Assembly: GCF_001661965.1 (NCBI RefSeq)
Contig: NZ_LYWZ01000027.1
Coordinates: forward strand, 186,001 to 250,000
Source of the DNA: Croceicoccus mobilis
GTDB lineage: Bacteria > Pseudomonadota > Alphaproteobacteria > Sphingomonadales > Sphingomonadaceae
Length of the DNA stretch: 64,000 bases
Direction of reading: 5' to 3'
This document shows positions 16,691 through 26,384 of the stretch, one piece after another. The number at the start of each line of letters is the position of its first letter. Positions within the stretch are counted from its first letter, which is position 1. The position numbers and the translations under genes are program-made. Under the pieces are notes generated by a model. It did no database searches. It was not told the DNA's origin and worked only from the letters and a program-made list of their open reading frames with translations.

Positions 16691-17581
16691 ATGCCTACTG
16701 CACCATCGACCGACGAAACCCCAAAGGATGGCTCCCCGTTCCGGGCGCCGCCGACCGGGAAGAAAAAAGAGAAGAAGGAGGACAGCTTCTGGCTGTTCCT
16801 TCTGAAGCTTGCGGTGGTGGTGTTCGTGTTTCGCTCCTTCGTCTTTTCGCCCTTCAACATCCCGTCGGAATCGATGCTGCCGCGCCTGCTCATCGGCGAC
16901 TATTTGCTCGCTTCGAAATGGAGCTATGGGTACACACGCTATTCGCTGCCCTTTTCCGCGCCGCTGATCCCGGGCCGCATCCTTGGCAGCACGCCCGAAC
17001 GCGGCGACATCGCGATCTTCAAGGCCCCGCCGACGCAGGAGCAGGATTACATCAAGCGCGTGATCGGCCTGCCGGGCGACCAGATCCAGATGAAGGCGGG
17101 CCAGCTCTTCATCAACGGCACCGCCGTGCCGAAGCAGAAGATCGAGGATTTCGTCATTCCGGTGACGCAGAACATGATCGATGCGTCCGCCGCGTCGGGC
17201 CGGGGCAGCCCCTGCGTCGACTTCCGGTTCGAAAGCGTGGCGGCCGATGGCACACGCGAATGCCGCTATCCGCAATTTCGCGAAACCCTGCCCAATGATG
17301 TCAGCTATAACGTGCTCGACCTGATGGACGGCCCGGAAGACGACACCAGCGTCTATACCGTGCCTGAAGACCATGTGTTCATGATGGGCGACAACCGCGA
17401 CAATTCGCAGGACAGCCGCTTCCCCGCGCAGGTCGGCGGCGGCATCGGCTATGTCCCCATGGAGAACCTCGTCGGCAAGGCGCAGGTCATGATGTTCTCT
17501 ACCGACGGCGCGTCGAGCTGGATCAAGCCGTGGACCTGGTTCACCGCCACGCGCTGGGACCGGATCGGTTCGGGATTCTGA
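16691..17581 (+). CDS. lepB: signal peptidase I
   Basis: This inner-membrane serine protease removes Sec and Tat signal peptides. The 296-residue protein has a charged N-terminus, one membrane anchor (LFLLKLAVVVFVFRSFVF, about 36-53), catalytic Ser in PSESMLP, catalytic Lys in DYIKRVIGLPGD, and the box MGDNRDNSQDSR. It is first in a tight lepB-rnc-era operon, with its TGA overlapping the rnc ATG (TGATG). The frame continues upstream to 16586, but the ATG at 16691 gives the family-like length. Confidence 0.96.
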   Translation: MPTAPSTDETPKDGSPFRAPPTGKKKEKKEDSFWLFLLKLAVVVFVFRSFVFSPFNIPSESMLPRLLIGDYLLASKWSYGYTRYSLPFSAPLIPGRILGSTPERGDIAIFKAPPTQEQDYIKRVIGLPGDQIQMKAGQLFINGTAVPKQKIEDFVIPVTQNMIDASAASGRGSPCVDFRFESVAADGTRECRYPQFRETLPNDVSYNVLDLMDGPEDDTSVYTVPEDHVFMMGDNRDNSQDSRFPAQVGGGIGYVPMENLVGKAQVMMFSTDGASSWIKPWTWFTATRWDRIGSGF

Positions 17582-18270
17582 TGGCAGACAACATCGAAAC
17601 CGGGCTGAGCGACGACACGCGCGGGTGGATCGCGAAGCAGTCCGGCCACGACATCAAGGACGAGACCGTGTGGCTCTCGGCCCTCACCCATGGCAGCACC
17701 GGCGAGGAATTCGATTACCAGCGCCTCGAATTTCTGGGCGACCGGGTGCTTGGTCTGACCGTGGCCGAATGGCTCTATGACCTGACCGACGCAGCCGAAG
17801 GCAAGCTATCGCAGCGTTTGAACGCGCTGGTCAGCCGCGCCACCTGCGCCCGCGTCGCGCGCGAGATAGGGCTTCCAGACCATATACGCCTTGGCAAGCA
17901 GGCGCGCACCGATGGCGGGCTCGACAGCGACAATATTCTGGGCGACGTGGTCGAGGCGATCATCGGCGCCTGTTTCATCGAGCACGGTTTCGAAGCCGCG
18001 CGCGCCATGGTGCGCCGCTGGTGGGGCGATGCGGTCGAAGGCCGCGCCGGCCAATCGAAACACCCTAAATCCGCCCTTCAGGAATGGGCCGCCGGCAATC
18101 GCCGCAAGATGCCCGAATATGAGCTGGTCGAACGTTCTGGCCCCGATCACGCGCTGCGCTTTACCGTGCGCGTGTCGATCAAGGGCGTCGGCGAGGAAAC
18201 CGGCGAGGGCGATTCCAAACAACAGGCCGAGACAAAGGCCGCCGAAAGGTTTTTAAAGCGTCATGGCTGA
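17581..18270 (+). CDS. rnc: ribonuclease III
   Basis: This double-stranded RNA endonuclease functions in rRNA and mRNA processing. The 229-residue protein has the catalytic signature RLEFLGDRVLG near 45-55, the second acidic cluster GDVVEAIIGA near 121-130, and a C-terminal dsRNA-binding domain (about 155-228) starting HPKSALQEWA. It overlaps lepB by one base and era by eight bases. Confidence 0.96.
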   Translation: MADNIETGLSDDTRGWIAKQSGHDIKDETVWLSALTHGSTGEEFDYQRLEFLGDRVLGLTVAEWLYDLTDAAEGKLSQRLNALVSRATCARVAREIGLPDHIRLGKQARTDGGLDSDNILGDVVEAIIGACFIEHGFEAARAMVRRWWGDAVEGRAGQSKHPKSALQEWAAGNRRKMPEYELVERSGPDHALRFTVRVSIKGVGEETGEGDSKQQAETKAAERFLKRHG

Positions 18271-19210
18271 CGAAATTGAACTGCCCCGGATTGAGGGCGA
18301 AGAAAATACCCGCTGCGGCGTCGTCGCCGTGCTGGGCGCGCCCAATGCGGGCAAATCCACGCTGACCAATGCGCTGGTCGGGCAAAAGGTGGCGATTACC
18401 AGCCCCAAGGCTCAGACGACGCGCGCGCGCCTTTTGGGCATCGCACTGGCAGAGGATGCCGAGGAGCGCCCGGTCCAGATCGTGCTGGCCGACACGCCCG
18501 GCATCTTTGCACCGCGCCGCCGTCTGGACCGCGCGATGGTCTCCGCCGCATGGGAAGGGGCAGAGGCTGCCGATGCGATCATGCTGGTGGTCGATCCGAT
18601 CAAGCTGCGCCGTCACGAGCTGGAACCGCTGGTCGAGACCTTGGCCCAGCGCCCGGAAAAGAAGCTGCTGGTCATCAACAAGGTCGATGCCGCGAAGAAG
18701 GAGCAGCTCCTCGTCCTCGCGCAGGATCTGGCCGCAAAGGCCCAGTTCGACGAGATCTATTTCGTCTCCGCGCTGACGGGCGACGGGGTGGCAGAGCTTA
18801 AGGCGCAGCTGGCGGCAATGATGCCCGTGGGTCCATGGCTTTACCCCGAAGACCAGGTTTCGGACGCGTCGCAGCGCCTGCTGGCCGCCGAAATCACGCG
18901 TGAGCAGTTGTACCTGCAGCTACGCGAAGAGCTGCCCTATGACAGCGCGATCCGGCCCGAAGCCTATGTCGAGCGGCCCGACGGGTCGGTCGAGATTCGC
19001 CAGCAGATCGTGCTGGGCCGCGAAAGCCAGAAGCCCATCGTGCTGGGTAAGCGCGGCGCGAAGATCAAGGCCATCGGAGAGGCCGCGCGCAAGGAGCTTT
19101 CGGAGCTATTGGGCCAAAAGGTTCACCTGTTCCTGCATGTGAAGGTGCAGGAAAACTGGGCCGAGGACAAAGAGCTTTACGAGGTCCTCGGCCTCGACTG
19201 GGTGAAGTAG
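18263..19210 (+). CDS. era: GTPase Era
   Basis: This GTPase assists 16S rRNA maturation and 30S assembly. The 315-residue protein has G1 GAPNAGKST, G2 region SPKAQTTR, G3 DTPG, G4 NKVD, and a C-terminal KH domain with VLGKRGAKIKAIGEAAR. It overlaps rnc by eight bases. Confidence 0.97.
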   Translation: MADEIELPRIEGEENTRCGVVAVLGAPNAGKSTLTNALVGQKVAITSPKAQTTRARLLGIALAEDAEERPVQIVLADTPGIFAPRRRLDRAMVSAAWEGAEAADAIMLVVDPIKLRRHELEPLVETLAQRPEKKLLVINKVDAAKKEQLLVLAQDLAAKAQFDEIYFVSALTGDGVAELKAQLAAMMPVGPWLYPEDQVSDASQRLLAAEITREQLYLQLREELPYDSAIRPEAYVERPDGSVEIRQQIVLGRESQKPIVLGKRGAKIKAIGEAARKELSELLGQKVHLFLHVKVQENWAEDKELYEVLGLDWVK

Positions 19211-19214
19211 CGGA

Positions 19215-20681
19215 TCAGTTGCCTGTCTCGGCATAGGCGGCGGTGCGCCGCTGTGCCGTGACGGTCAAAAAACGGGTGAGCGAACAGCCACCCGCAATCA
19301 GGGCCAGCACGATCGCCACGATAAACGGCACCGGCCCCAGCCCGACTCCCAGCCCCAGCATCAGCCCCGCGAGTGCTGCCGCATTCGCCTGACCGAACAG
19401 GCGCGAGGTGGATAGCAAGCCGCCAGCGGCGGCAGCGCGTTCGCGCGGGGCGCTGCCGATCAGCAGGCGCGAATTGGGCGGCATGAAAAACGCAAAGCCC
19501 ACCGCGCAGGCGACAAGCCGCCATGCGACCGCGAAATAATCGCCATCACTGGGCAGGAAGATGAAGCTGACGAAGCCCGTTACCATCACCGCGATGCCGA
19601 ACAGGCCCAGTTTCGTCGGCGCGATCCGATCGGAAAGCCAGCCGGTGAACGGCGCGAATATCAGCATGGTCAGCGGCAAGGGCAGGATCAGCAGCCCGAC
19701 CTGATCAGGCGTGTAACCCAGCTTTTGTTCAAGAATAAAGGGCAGCGACACGGTCAGCAGGCCCGTCGCGCAAAACGCCACCGCCGCGGCCAGCGCGGAC
19801 AGTCCGACCAGCGGCAATGCCATGATGTCGACAGGCAGCACCGGGCGATCCTGCTGCCGGGCATATCGGACGAGGAACACCGCGGCCACGATGCCCAGCG
19901 CCACCGCACCGATCCCCACCGCGAGCGTTCCGCCGTGCGCTGCCAGCTGCACGCCGCCGATCAGCAGGGCCACGGTAACCGCACTCCATATGCTGCCCTT
20001 CCAGTCGACATCGGCGCCGGGCCGGGTATTGGGCAGACTGCGCCCGATCAGCAATGAGAGCAGCGCAAAGGGCACGGGTGCGACAAACACCCACTGCCAG
20101 TCGAGATTGGCGACGATATAGCCGCCCAATGTCGGCGCCAGCGCCGCGCTCGATGCGACGACCACCGAGTTGATGCCCAGCCCGCTACCGAGGCTCTTTT
20201 CCGGATAGATCGTGCGGATCATCGCCGAGGCGACCGACAGGGCAAGGCTTGCCCCCAGCGCCTGCATGGCGCGCAGGACGAGCAGGAGGGGAAAGCTGTC
20301 GATGAACCAGACCAGCGCGGACGACAGGCAGAACAGCACCTGCCCTGTCTGGTATATCCGCCTGTGCCCCACCCTGTCGCCCAGCTTGGCAAAGGGCAGC
20401 AGGCCCATCACCATGACCAGCTGATAGATGGTGACGACGGATGTCACCGCCCCTTCGCTGACATTCAGCTCCCGCGAAAGCGTCGGCAGGGCGACATTGG
20501 CGATGGTGGAATCGACGACGAAGAGCGCCGTGCCAAAGCTTACGGCGATGATGGCCCATATGCGCCGGGGCATGGGCAGGCCTTCGCCCTCGGCATGATC
20601 TGGCCGAGAATGCGCCGATGGCCTGGCCCCGCCCGGTGCGGGCACGGGCCCGTCATCGGCGCCTGAAGGACCATCGTCCAT
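19215..20681 (-). CDS. MFS transporter, DHA2-like drug exporter family
   Basis: This is a 488-residue polytopic protein with a 37-residue soluble N-terminal extension rich in Pro/Gly/Asp. Conserved MFS features include FVVDSTIANVALPTLSREL (motif characteristic of 14-TM drug/H+ antiporters), the loop GDRVGHRRIYQTG, and the proline/glycine-rich helix-five segment PTLGGYI. The start at 20681 is chosen because GGAG lies at good spacing. ATGs at 20684 and 20711 are alternatives. It is convergent with era (stops four bases apart). The substrate is unknown. Confidence 0.85.
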   Translation of the reverse strand: MDDGPSGADDGPVPAPGGARPSAHSRPDHAEGEGLPMPRRIWAIIAVSFGTALFVVDSTIANVALPTLSRELNVSEGAVTSVVTIYQLVMVMGLLPFAKLGDRVGHRRIYQTGQVLFCLSSALVWFIDSFPLLLVLRAMQALGASLALSVASAMIRTIYPEKSLGSGLGINSVVVASSAALAPTLGGYIVANLDWQWVFVAPVPFALLSLLIGRSLPNTRPGADVDWKGSIWSAVTVALLIGGVQLAAHGGTLAVGIGAVALGIVAAVFLVRYARQQDRPVLPVDIMALPLVGLSALAAAVAFCATGLLTVSLPFILEQKLGYTPDQVGLLILPLPLTMLIFAPFTGWLSDRIAPTKLGLFGIAVMVTGFVSFIFLPSDGDYFAVAWRLVACAVGFAFFMPPNSRLLIGSAPRERAAAAGGLLSTSRLFGQANAAALAGLMLGLGVGLGPVPFIVAIVLALIAGGCSLTRFLTVTAQRRTAAYAETGN

Positions 20682-20759
20682 CATCGCTCCATCGTCTCGC
20701 AATCGCAGCATGGCCTTCCAAAGCCGGAAGCGGCGAAAGGTTCCGCCGCTCCTGCCCGG

Positions 20760-23372
20760 TCATGCCTCCTGGGTATCCTCGGATCCAGCCTTTGAGGCTG
20801 CAGTTTTCTTGGCCTCCGTTTTCTTGGCTGGTGTCTTCTTGGCCGGTGCCTTTTTCGCAGGCGCCTTCTTGGCGGCGGCCTTCTTCTTAGGCGCGGCCTT
20901 TTTCTTCTTCTTGGCCGGGCCCTTCGCCGCACGCTCGTCGATCAGGCGGATCGCGTCTTCTTGGGTCACGTCCTCGGGCTTCATGTCGCGCGGGATCGTC
21001 GCATTGGTCGTGCCATCGGTGACATAGGGGCCATAGCGGCCCGCCAGCAGCTTGATCTCGCCGCCGCTGGTGGGATGTTCGCCAAAGACCTTCAGCGGCT
21101 CCGCCTTGGCCCGCGCCCCTCCCTTGCGGTTGGCGGCTTCGGCCAGCAGCGTAACGGCGGCGTTCATGCCGGTGTCGAACACATCGGCCGTGCTGGTCAG
21201 CTTTGCATATTTGCCGTCGTGGCGCAGATATGGGCCATAGCGGCCAATATTCGCCTCGATCTCCTTGCCCGTCTCCGGGTGCTCACCCACGATGCGCGGC
21301 AGCGACAGCAGCTTCACCGCCCATTCCAGATCCAGCTCGGGAATATCCTTGGGAATGGAGGCACGCGCGGCCTCTTTCCCCTCGCCCATCTGGATATAGG
21401 GTCCGAAACGTCCGGTCTTCCGTTCGATCGGCAGGCCGGTATCGGGGTGCTTGCCGATCTCGGTATCCGCGTCGGCTTCCTCGCCCGTCTGGCCAAAGCG
21501 GCGGGTGTATTTGCATTCCGGATAGTTGACGCAGCCGATGAACGGCCCCGCACGGCCACCGCGCAGGTGCAGTTCGCCCCCTTCGCGCCCGTCGGCGATG
21601 CATTGCGGGCAGGCGCGCGCAGGCAGGCCGTCTTCGCGCGGCGGGAAGAGATAGTCGGACAGGAATTCATCCAGCGCGACGGTGATGTCAGAGGGCTTCT
21701 GCTCCATCACCTCGTCGGACTTGGGCTTGAAATCGCGCCAGAACGCTTCGAGCACGGCATGCCAGTCGGCACGCCCGCCCGAGACATCGTCGAGCTCTTC
21801 TTCCATGCCCGCCGTGAAGTCATAGGCGACATAGCGTTCGAAGAAACGTTCGAGGAAGGCGGTCAGCAGACGGCCCGAATCTTCCGCGAAAAAGCGGTTC
21901 TTTTCGGTCCGCACATAATTGCGGTCCTTCAGCACCTGCAGCGTCGCGGCATAGGTGGAGGGGCGGCCGATGCCCAACTCTTCCAGGCGCTTCACAAGGC
22001 TGGCTTCGGAAAAGCGCGGGGGCGGCTGGGTGAAGTGCTGGCTCGCCTCGACCGACTTCTTGGCGGGGCGGTCGCCCGATTTCATCTGCGGCAGCAGGCC
22101 TTCGTCGTCGTCGTCGCTCTTCTGGTCCAGCCCTTCCTCGTAAAGTGCGAGGAAGCCGGGAAATTTCACGACCTGGCCCGTGGCGCGCAGCTCATGCTGG
22201 CCGGTGCCGTCGCGCATGGTGACGGTGGTCCGCTCAAGGCTGGCGGCAGCCATCTGGCTGGCCAGTGCCCGTTTGTAGATTAGGTCATAGAGCTTCGCCG
22301 CATCGGCGCTGCCGGCGCGCTGCTTGTAGAAATCGGTCGGGCGGATCGCTTCATGCGCTTCCTGCGCGTTCTTCGCCTTGGTCTGATACTGGCGCGGCTT
22401 TTCGGGCAGGTAATGCCCGTCATAGCGTTCGCTGATCGCCTTGCGCGCGGCGGAAATGGCGCTGCCGTCCATCTGCACGCCATCGGTACGCATATAGGTG
22501 ATCGCGCCCTGCTCGTACAGGCCTTGCGCCAGACGCATGGTGTGGGAGGCCGAATAGCCAAGCTTGCGCGCGGCTTCCTGCTGCAGGGTGGAGGTGGTGA
22601 ACGGCGGTGCGGGGTTGCGCTTCAGCGGCTTGGTGTCGACCTGCTCGACGGTAAAGGCGCCCGCCTCCACCGCGGCCTTGGCGCGCATGGCGATGCCTTC
22701 GTCGCCAAGGGTCAGGCGCTCCAGCTTCTTGCCATCGAACTTGACGAGGCGCGCGTCGAAGCCGGTGCCGTCATGCTCCATCTTGGCAAGGACGGACCAG
22801 TATTCCTCCGGCGTGAAACTCTCGATCTCGCGCTCGCGCTCGACGATCAGGCGCAGCGCGACAGACTGCACGCGGCCTGCCGATTTCGCGCCGGGCAGCT
22901 TGCGCCACAGCACGGGCGAGAGGGTGAAACCGAACAGGTAATCCAGCGCGCGGCGGGCGAGATAGGCGTCGATCAGGTCGCGATCCAGATCGCGCGGCTT
23001 CTTCATCGCATCGGTCACCGCCGCCTTGGTGATCGCGTTGAAGGTGACGCGCTCGACATCCTTGGGCAGGGCGCGGCGCTTTTTCAGCAGTTCCAGAACG
23101 TGCCAGCTGATCGCTTCCCCTTCGCGGTCAGGGTCAGTGGCGAGGATCAGGCGGTCGGCGGTCTTGGCCGCATCGGCGATGGCGCGCACCTGCTTCTGCT
23201 TGTCGCCATAAAGCTCCCAGTCCATGGCGAAGCCTTCGTCAGGCTTGACCGAACCATCCTTGGGCGGAAGGTCGCGGACATGGCCATAGCTTGCGAGGAC
23301 CTTGTAGTCGGAGCCGAGATATTTCTCGATGGTCTTCGCCTTGGCGGGCGATTCGACGATGACGAGTTGCAT
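20760..23372 (-). CDS. topA: DNA topoisomerase I
   Basis: This type IA topoisomerase relaxes negative supercoils. The 870-residue protein has an N-terminal Toprim domain (VIVESPAKAKTI, then ATDPDREGEAI near 77-87), the catalytic tyrosine in AITYMRTDG near 293-301, and C-terminal zinc-ribbon/TopoI repeats (CPQCIADGREGG and several GRYGPYL/GRFGPYI segments). About 50 C-terminal residues form a Lys/Ala/Pro tail (repeats of the type AKKAPAKK) like a histone-H1 tail, probably a non-specific DNA-binding arm. It lies last in a plsY-dprA-topA cluster. Confidence 0.97.
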   Translation of the reverse strand: MQLVIVESPAKAKTIEKYLGSDYKVLASYGHVRDLPPKDGSVKPDEGFAMDWELYGDKQKQVRAIADAAKTADRLILATDPDREGEAISWHVLELLKKRRALPKDVERVTFNAITKAAVTDAMKKPRDLDRDLIDAYLARRALDYLFGFTLSPVLWRKLPGAKSAGRVQSVALRLIVEREREIESFTPEEYWSVLAKMEHDGTGFDARLVKFDGKKLERLTLGDEGIAMRAKAAVEAGAFTVEQVDTKPLKRNPAPPFTTSTLQQEAARKLGYSASHTMRLAQGLYEQGAITYMRTDGVQMDGSAISAARKAISERYDGHYLPEKPRQYQTKAKNAQEAHEAIRPTDFYKQRAGSADAAKLYDLIYKRALASQMAAASLERTTVTMRDGTGQHELRATGQVVKFPGFLALYEEGLDQKSDDDDEGLLPQMKSGDRPAKKSVEASQHFTQPPPRFSEASLVKRLEELGIGRPSTYAATLQVLKDRNYVRTEKNRFFAEDSGRLLTAFLERFFERYVAYDFTAGMEEELDDVSGGRADWHAVLEAFWRDFKPKSDEVMEQKPSDITVALDEFLSDYLFPPREDGLPARACPQCIADGREGGELHLRGGRAGPFIGCVNYPECKYTRRFGQTGEEADADTEIGKHPDTGLPIERKTGRFGPYIQMGEGKEAARASIPKDIPELDLEWAVKLLSLPRIVGEHPETGKEIEANIGRYGPYLRHDGKYAKLTSTADVFDTGMNAAVTLLAEAANRKGGARAKAEPLKVFGEHPTSGGEIKLLAGRYGPYVTDGTTNATIPRDMKPEDVTQEDAIRLIDERAAKGPAKKKKKAAPKKKAAAKKAPAKKAPAKKTPAKKTEAKKTAASKAGSEDTQEA

Positions 23373-23481
23373 GTTTTACCAAAATTTCCTGATGCGGGCT
23401 GGCCGTTATTTGCCGCCCCTTACACGTATACGCGCGAAAGTGGGGACCGGGATCGGCCCCCGTCAAGCCGGTTAAGGCGCT

Positions 23482-24579
23482 TTAGGCAAGCGAAACCCGC
23501 CCGCCTGCATGACGTTCCAGCCTTCCGGCCAGCTCCAGTTCCAAGAGCGCGAGCTGCACCGCAGAGGCGCTGGCACCGCTGGCGCGGATGAGTTCGTCGA
23601 TGGCCACGGGCGCTGCCGAAAGCATGTCGGCGATGTCGGGCGCGGGTTCTTCGTCCATCTCGGGCTCCAGATGCTGGAACACCGCAGCCTCTTCGCGGAA
23701 ACGGCTGCGCGGCGATCCGGTGAAGCTGTCGAGGAGTTCGGCCACATCCTCTGCCGATTGCACCAGCACCGCCCCTTCGCGGATGAGGTAGTTGCACCCC
23801 CTCGCCCGCGCGTCGCGCGGATTGCCCGGCACCGCCATGACCTCGCGCCCCGCCTCTGCCGCGATGCGCGCGGTGATCAGGCTGCCGGACTTGGGCGCGG
23901 CTTCCACCACCAGCGTTCCAGCGCATAGCCCTGCGATGATGCGATTGCGGGCCGGGAAATGCCGCGCCTGCGGCTGGGTGCCGGGGATCTGTTCGGCAAG
24001 CACCAGACCTTCGTCCGCCATCCGCTCCTGCAGATCGGCGTGGTCGGGCGGATAGGCGATGTCGATGCCGCTGGCGATCACGCCGACGGTCGCGCCGCCC
24101 GCTTCCAGAGCGCCTTCATGCGCGCCCGCGTCGATGCCCCGCGCAAGGCCCGACACCACCAGCCGCCCCTGCTCCGCCAGATCGCGCCCGAACTCGCGCG
24201 CCAGCGACACGGCAGCGGCAGAGGCGTTGCGCGCGCCGACGATCGCGATGGCCGGCTTGTCCAGATGCGCCAGATCGCCGCGATAGGTCAGGATTGGCGG
24301 CGCATTGCCCATCTCTGCCAGCAAGGCGGGATAGGCCGGATCGTCATGAAACAGGTAACGCGCCCCTGCCGCACGAACATTGGCGATTTCCTCGCTCACC
24401 CGGTCGCGGCTGGCCACCTGCCCCTTGCCGCCGCCACGCGACGCCATTTCGGGCAAGACCTCCAGCGCGGCCACCGCATTGCCGCAGCGCGCCAGCATCT
24501 GGTGAAACGTCACCGGCCCGACATGGGGCGAGCGCAGCAGGCGGATGCGGGCAAAAGCCTCTTCCTGGGAAATATGCAT
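23482..24579 (-). CDS. dprA: DNA-processing protein DprA
   Basis: This cytoplasmic protein binds incoming single-stranded DNA and loads RecA during natural transformation. The 365-residue protein has an N-terminal helix-hairpin-helix-like region (about 1-60), a Rossmann-like core with IVGARNAS, SGLARGIDAGAHEGAL and FPARNRIIAGL, and a C-terminal winged-helix domain (about 305-365). It starts 30 bases after the plsY stop and is followed by topA. The presence of dprA alone does not prove competence. Confidence 0.95.
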   Translation of the reverse strand: MHISQEEAFARIRLLRSPHVGPVTFHQMLARCGNAVAALEVLPEMASRGGGKGQVASRDRVSEEIANVRAAGARYLFHDDPAYPALLAEMGNAPPILTYRGDLAHLDKPAIAIVGARNASAAAVSLAREFGRDLAEQGRLVVSGLARGIDAGAHEGALEAGGATVGVIASGIDIAYPPDHADLQERMADEGLVLAEQIPGTQPQARHFPARNRIIAGLCAGTLVVEAAPKSGSLITARIAAEAGREVMAVPGNPRDARARGCNYLIREGAVLVQSAEDVAELLDSFTGSPRSRFREEAAVFQHLEPEMDEEPAPDIADMLSAAPVAIDELIRASGASASAVQLALLELELAGRLERHAGGRVSLA

Positions 24580-24609
24580 GGAGTGAGGTGCGACCCTTAT
24601 TCTGAAATT

Positions 24610-25197
24610 CTACTTCTTGCCGACCTTTGGCTCCGTACCGTTCAAAAGCCGCCCGATATTCTGCCGGTGCCGCCACAGCACCACCAGCGCCATGATGGCA
24701 AGCGCCAGTGCATAATCCTGATAGCCCAGCTGATAGGCCGCAATGGGGGCCGCGACCGAAGCACTCATCCCGCCCGCGCTCGAAATGCGCGTGATGGCGA
24801 GCATGCCGATCCACACCACCGCGAACACCAGCCCGATAGGCCATGCCAGCCCCAGCGCCACGCCCATCAGCGTCGCCACGCCCTTGCCGCCGCGAAGCTT
24901 CAGCCAGATCGGGAAGCAGTGCCCGACAATGGCGGCAAGCCCGGCCCATTCTTCCAGCCCCGGCCAGATCGCGCGGGCCAGCAGCACCGCGACCACGCCC
25001 TTGAAAAGATCGAGCAGCAGCGTCGCCGCCGCCAGACCCTTGCGCCCCGTGCGCAGCACATTGGTCGCGCCGGTTCCGCCCGATCCGATCTCGTGCAGAT
25101 TGCCTGCCCCTGCCATGCGGGTCAGGATCACGCCAAAGGGAATCGAGCCCAGCACATATCCGGCGATCAGCGCCAGCAGCAGGTCGGTGGTGGTCAC
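24610..25197 (-). CDS. plsY: acyl-phosphate glycerol-3-phosphate acyltransferase PlsY
   Basis: This inner-membrane enzyme makes lysophosphatidic acid from acyl-phosphate and glycerol-3-phosphate. The 195-residue, five-span protein has the three family motifs: LGSIPFGVI, GSGGTGATNVLR and FPIWLKLRGGKGVAT. The start is a GTG. It is the first gene of the plsY-dprA-topA cluster and is divergent from murI. Confidence 0.96.
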   Translation of the reverse strand: MTTTDLLLALIAGYVLGSIPFGVILTRMAGAGNLHEIGSGGTGATNVLRTGRKGLAAATLLLDLFKGVVAVLLARAIWPGLEEWAGLAAIVGHCFPIWLKLRGGKGVATLMGVALGLAWPIGLVFAVVWIGMLAITRISSAGGMSASVAAPIAAYQLGYQDYALALAIMALVVLWRHRQNIGRLLNGTEPKVGKK

Positions 25198-25326
25198 GAA
25201 GCGTCTCCCAAAAAGCAGCTATGCCGTTAGCCGCTCACTGTTGCGCGCTCAAGCATGCGAGAGCGGTTTATATCGCGCCCTCCACCGCTTGCATCGGATC
25301 GCGCGGTGCCGCATGTCCGCTTCTCC

Positions 25327-26139
25327 ATGGCAAACAGCAGCCCCCCTCCCGCAGCGGACGCGCCCATTCTGGTGTTCGATTCAGGCGTCGGCGGGCTCAC
25401 CGTGCTTGACGCGCTGCGCCGCGAACTACCCGATGCTCCGGTGATCTATGCCGCCGACAATGCTGGCCTGCCCTATGGCGAAAAGAGCGAGGCGGAGATC
25501 GCCGCGCGTGTCGCGGGGCTGCTGGGGCGGATGGCCGAACGGTTCCGCCCGCGCCTTGCCTGCATCGCCTGCAATACCGCCAGCACCATTGCGCTGGGCA
25601 TGGTGCGCGATGTCCTGAACATCCCGATCGTCGGCACCGTGCCTGCCATCAAGCCTGCCGCCGAAATCACCAGAACCGGCACAATCGGCCTGATCGGTAC
25701 CGGTGCGACCATCCGGCAGGCCTATGTCGACCGGCTGGAGGCGGAGTTTGCCGCCGACAAGCATCTCCTGCGCCTTGCCGCGCCCGGTCTTGTCGCGGCG
25801 GCAGAGGCGAAATTGCGCGGGGGCACGCCCGATGCGGGGGTGATTGCCGATACTGCTGCGGCGATGAAGGCGATGGCCGGCGCGGAAAATATCGACACGC
25901 TGGTGCTGGCCTGCACGCACTTCCCGCTGCTGTCGGAAGAACTTGCCGAACACTTCCCCGGTGCCCGCCAGATCGACGGGGCAGCAGGGATCGCGCGGCG
26001 CATTGCCTTTCTGACTCAGGGGCAAGCCATGATCCGCAGCGCAGGCGACATCGCGCTGTTCACAAGGGCTGACGACAAGCTCGCCTCGCTCCGCCCGGCG
26101 CTGGAGGCGCGCGGCCTGTCACGCATGGAAATTCTGTGA
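25327..26139 (+). CDS. murI: glutamate racemase
   Basis: This enzyme makes D-glutamate for peptidoglycan. The 270-residue protein has the N-terminal substrate loop VFDSGVGGLTVLDAL and the two catalytic cysteines in IACNTAST and LACTHFPLL. The frame is open from 25255, but the ATG at 25327 gives the usual family length. No strong Shine-Dalgarno sequence precedes either. Confidence 0.94.
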   Translation: MANSSPPPAADAPILVFDSGVGGLTVLDALRRELPDAPVIYAADNAGLPYGEKSEAEIAARVAGLLGRMAERFRPRLACIACNTASTIALGMVRDVLNIPIVGTVPAIKPAAEITRTGTIGLIGTGATIRQAYVDRLEAEFAADKHLLRLAAPGLVAAAEAKLRGGTPDAGVIADTAAAMKAMAGAENIDTLVLACTHFPLLSEELAEHFPGARQIDGAAGIARRIAFLTQGQAMIRSAGDIALFTRADDKLASLRPALEARGLSRMEIL

Positions 26140-26192
26140 TTTCAGCATCGACCGGGTTTGATCGTAATACTTTGGGACTGTAATCGGCAATC

Positions 26193-26302
26193 TTGCTTTG
26201 CAAGCCCCCTTTCGATGCAGTAGGGGGTGCCCATATACATCCCGGACAAGCAATCCGGGGAGGGGATTTGGTAAGACGCAGCGCGCCAAATTGATCTGGC
26301 GC
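26193..26302 (+). promoter_or_regulatory. structured leader/promoter region of hemA
   Basis: Between murI and hemA lie several inverted repeats in a row: CTTGC-TTT-GCAAG (26193-26205), CCCCCT/AGGGGG (26206-26211 with 26222-26227), CCGGA/TCCGG (26242-26246 with 26254-26258), and GCGCCA-N8-TGGCGC (26283-26288 with 26297-26302). The last one encloses TTGATC and could be an operator. The others may be a murI terminator or a folded leader. No T-run follows any of them. Confidence 0.35.
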
Positions 26303-26384
26303 AATGCGTGAACAGCCTCACCGCCGCAATAGGGGACCTGGACGGGTCCAGCGACGGACAGGTGAACAGGCGAGTTGCAGCACA

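Noticed and set aside
26140-26384. Known riboswitch class in the hemA leader
   Set aside because: The stems do not match the conserved core of any riboswitch I can recall; they are reported only as inverted repeats.
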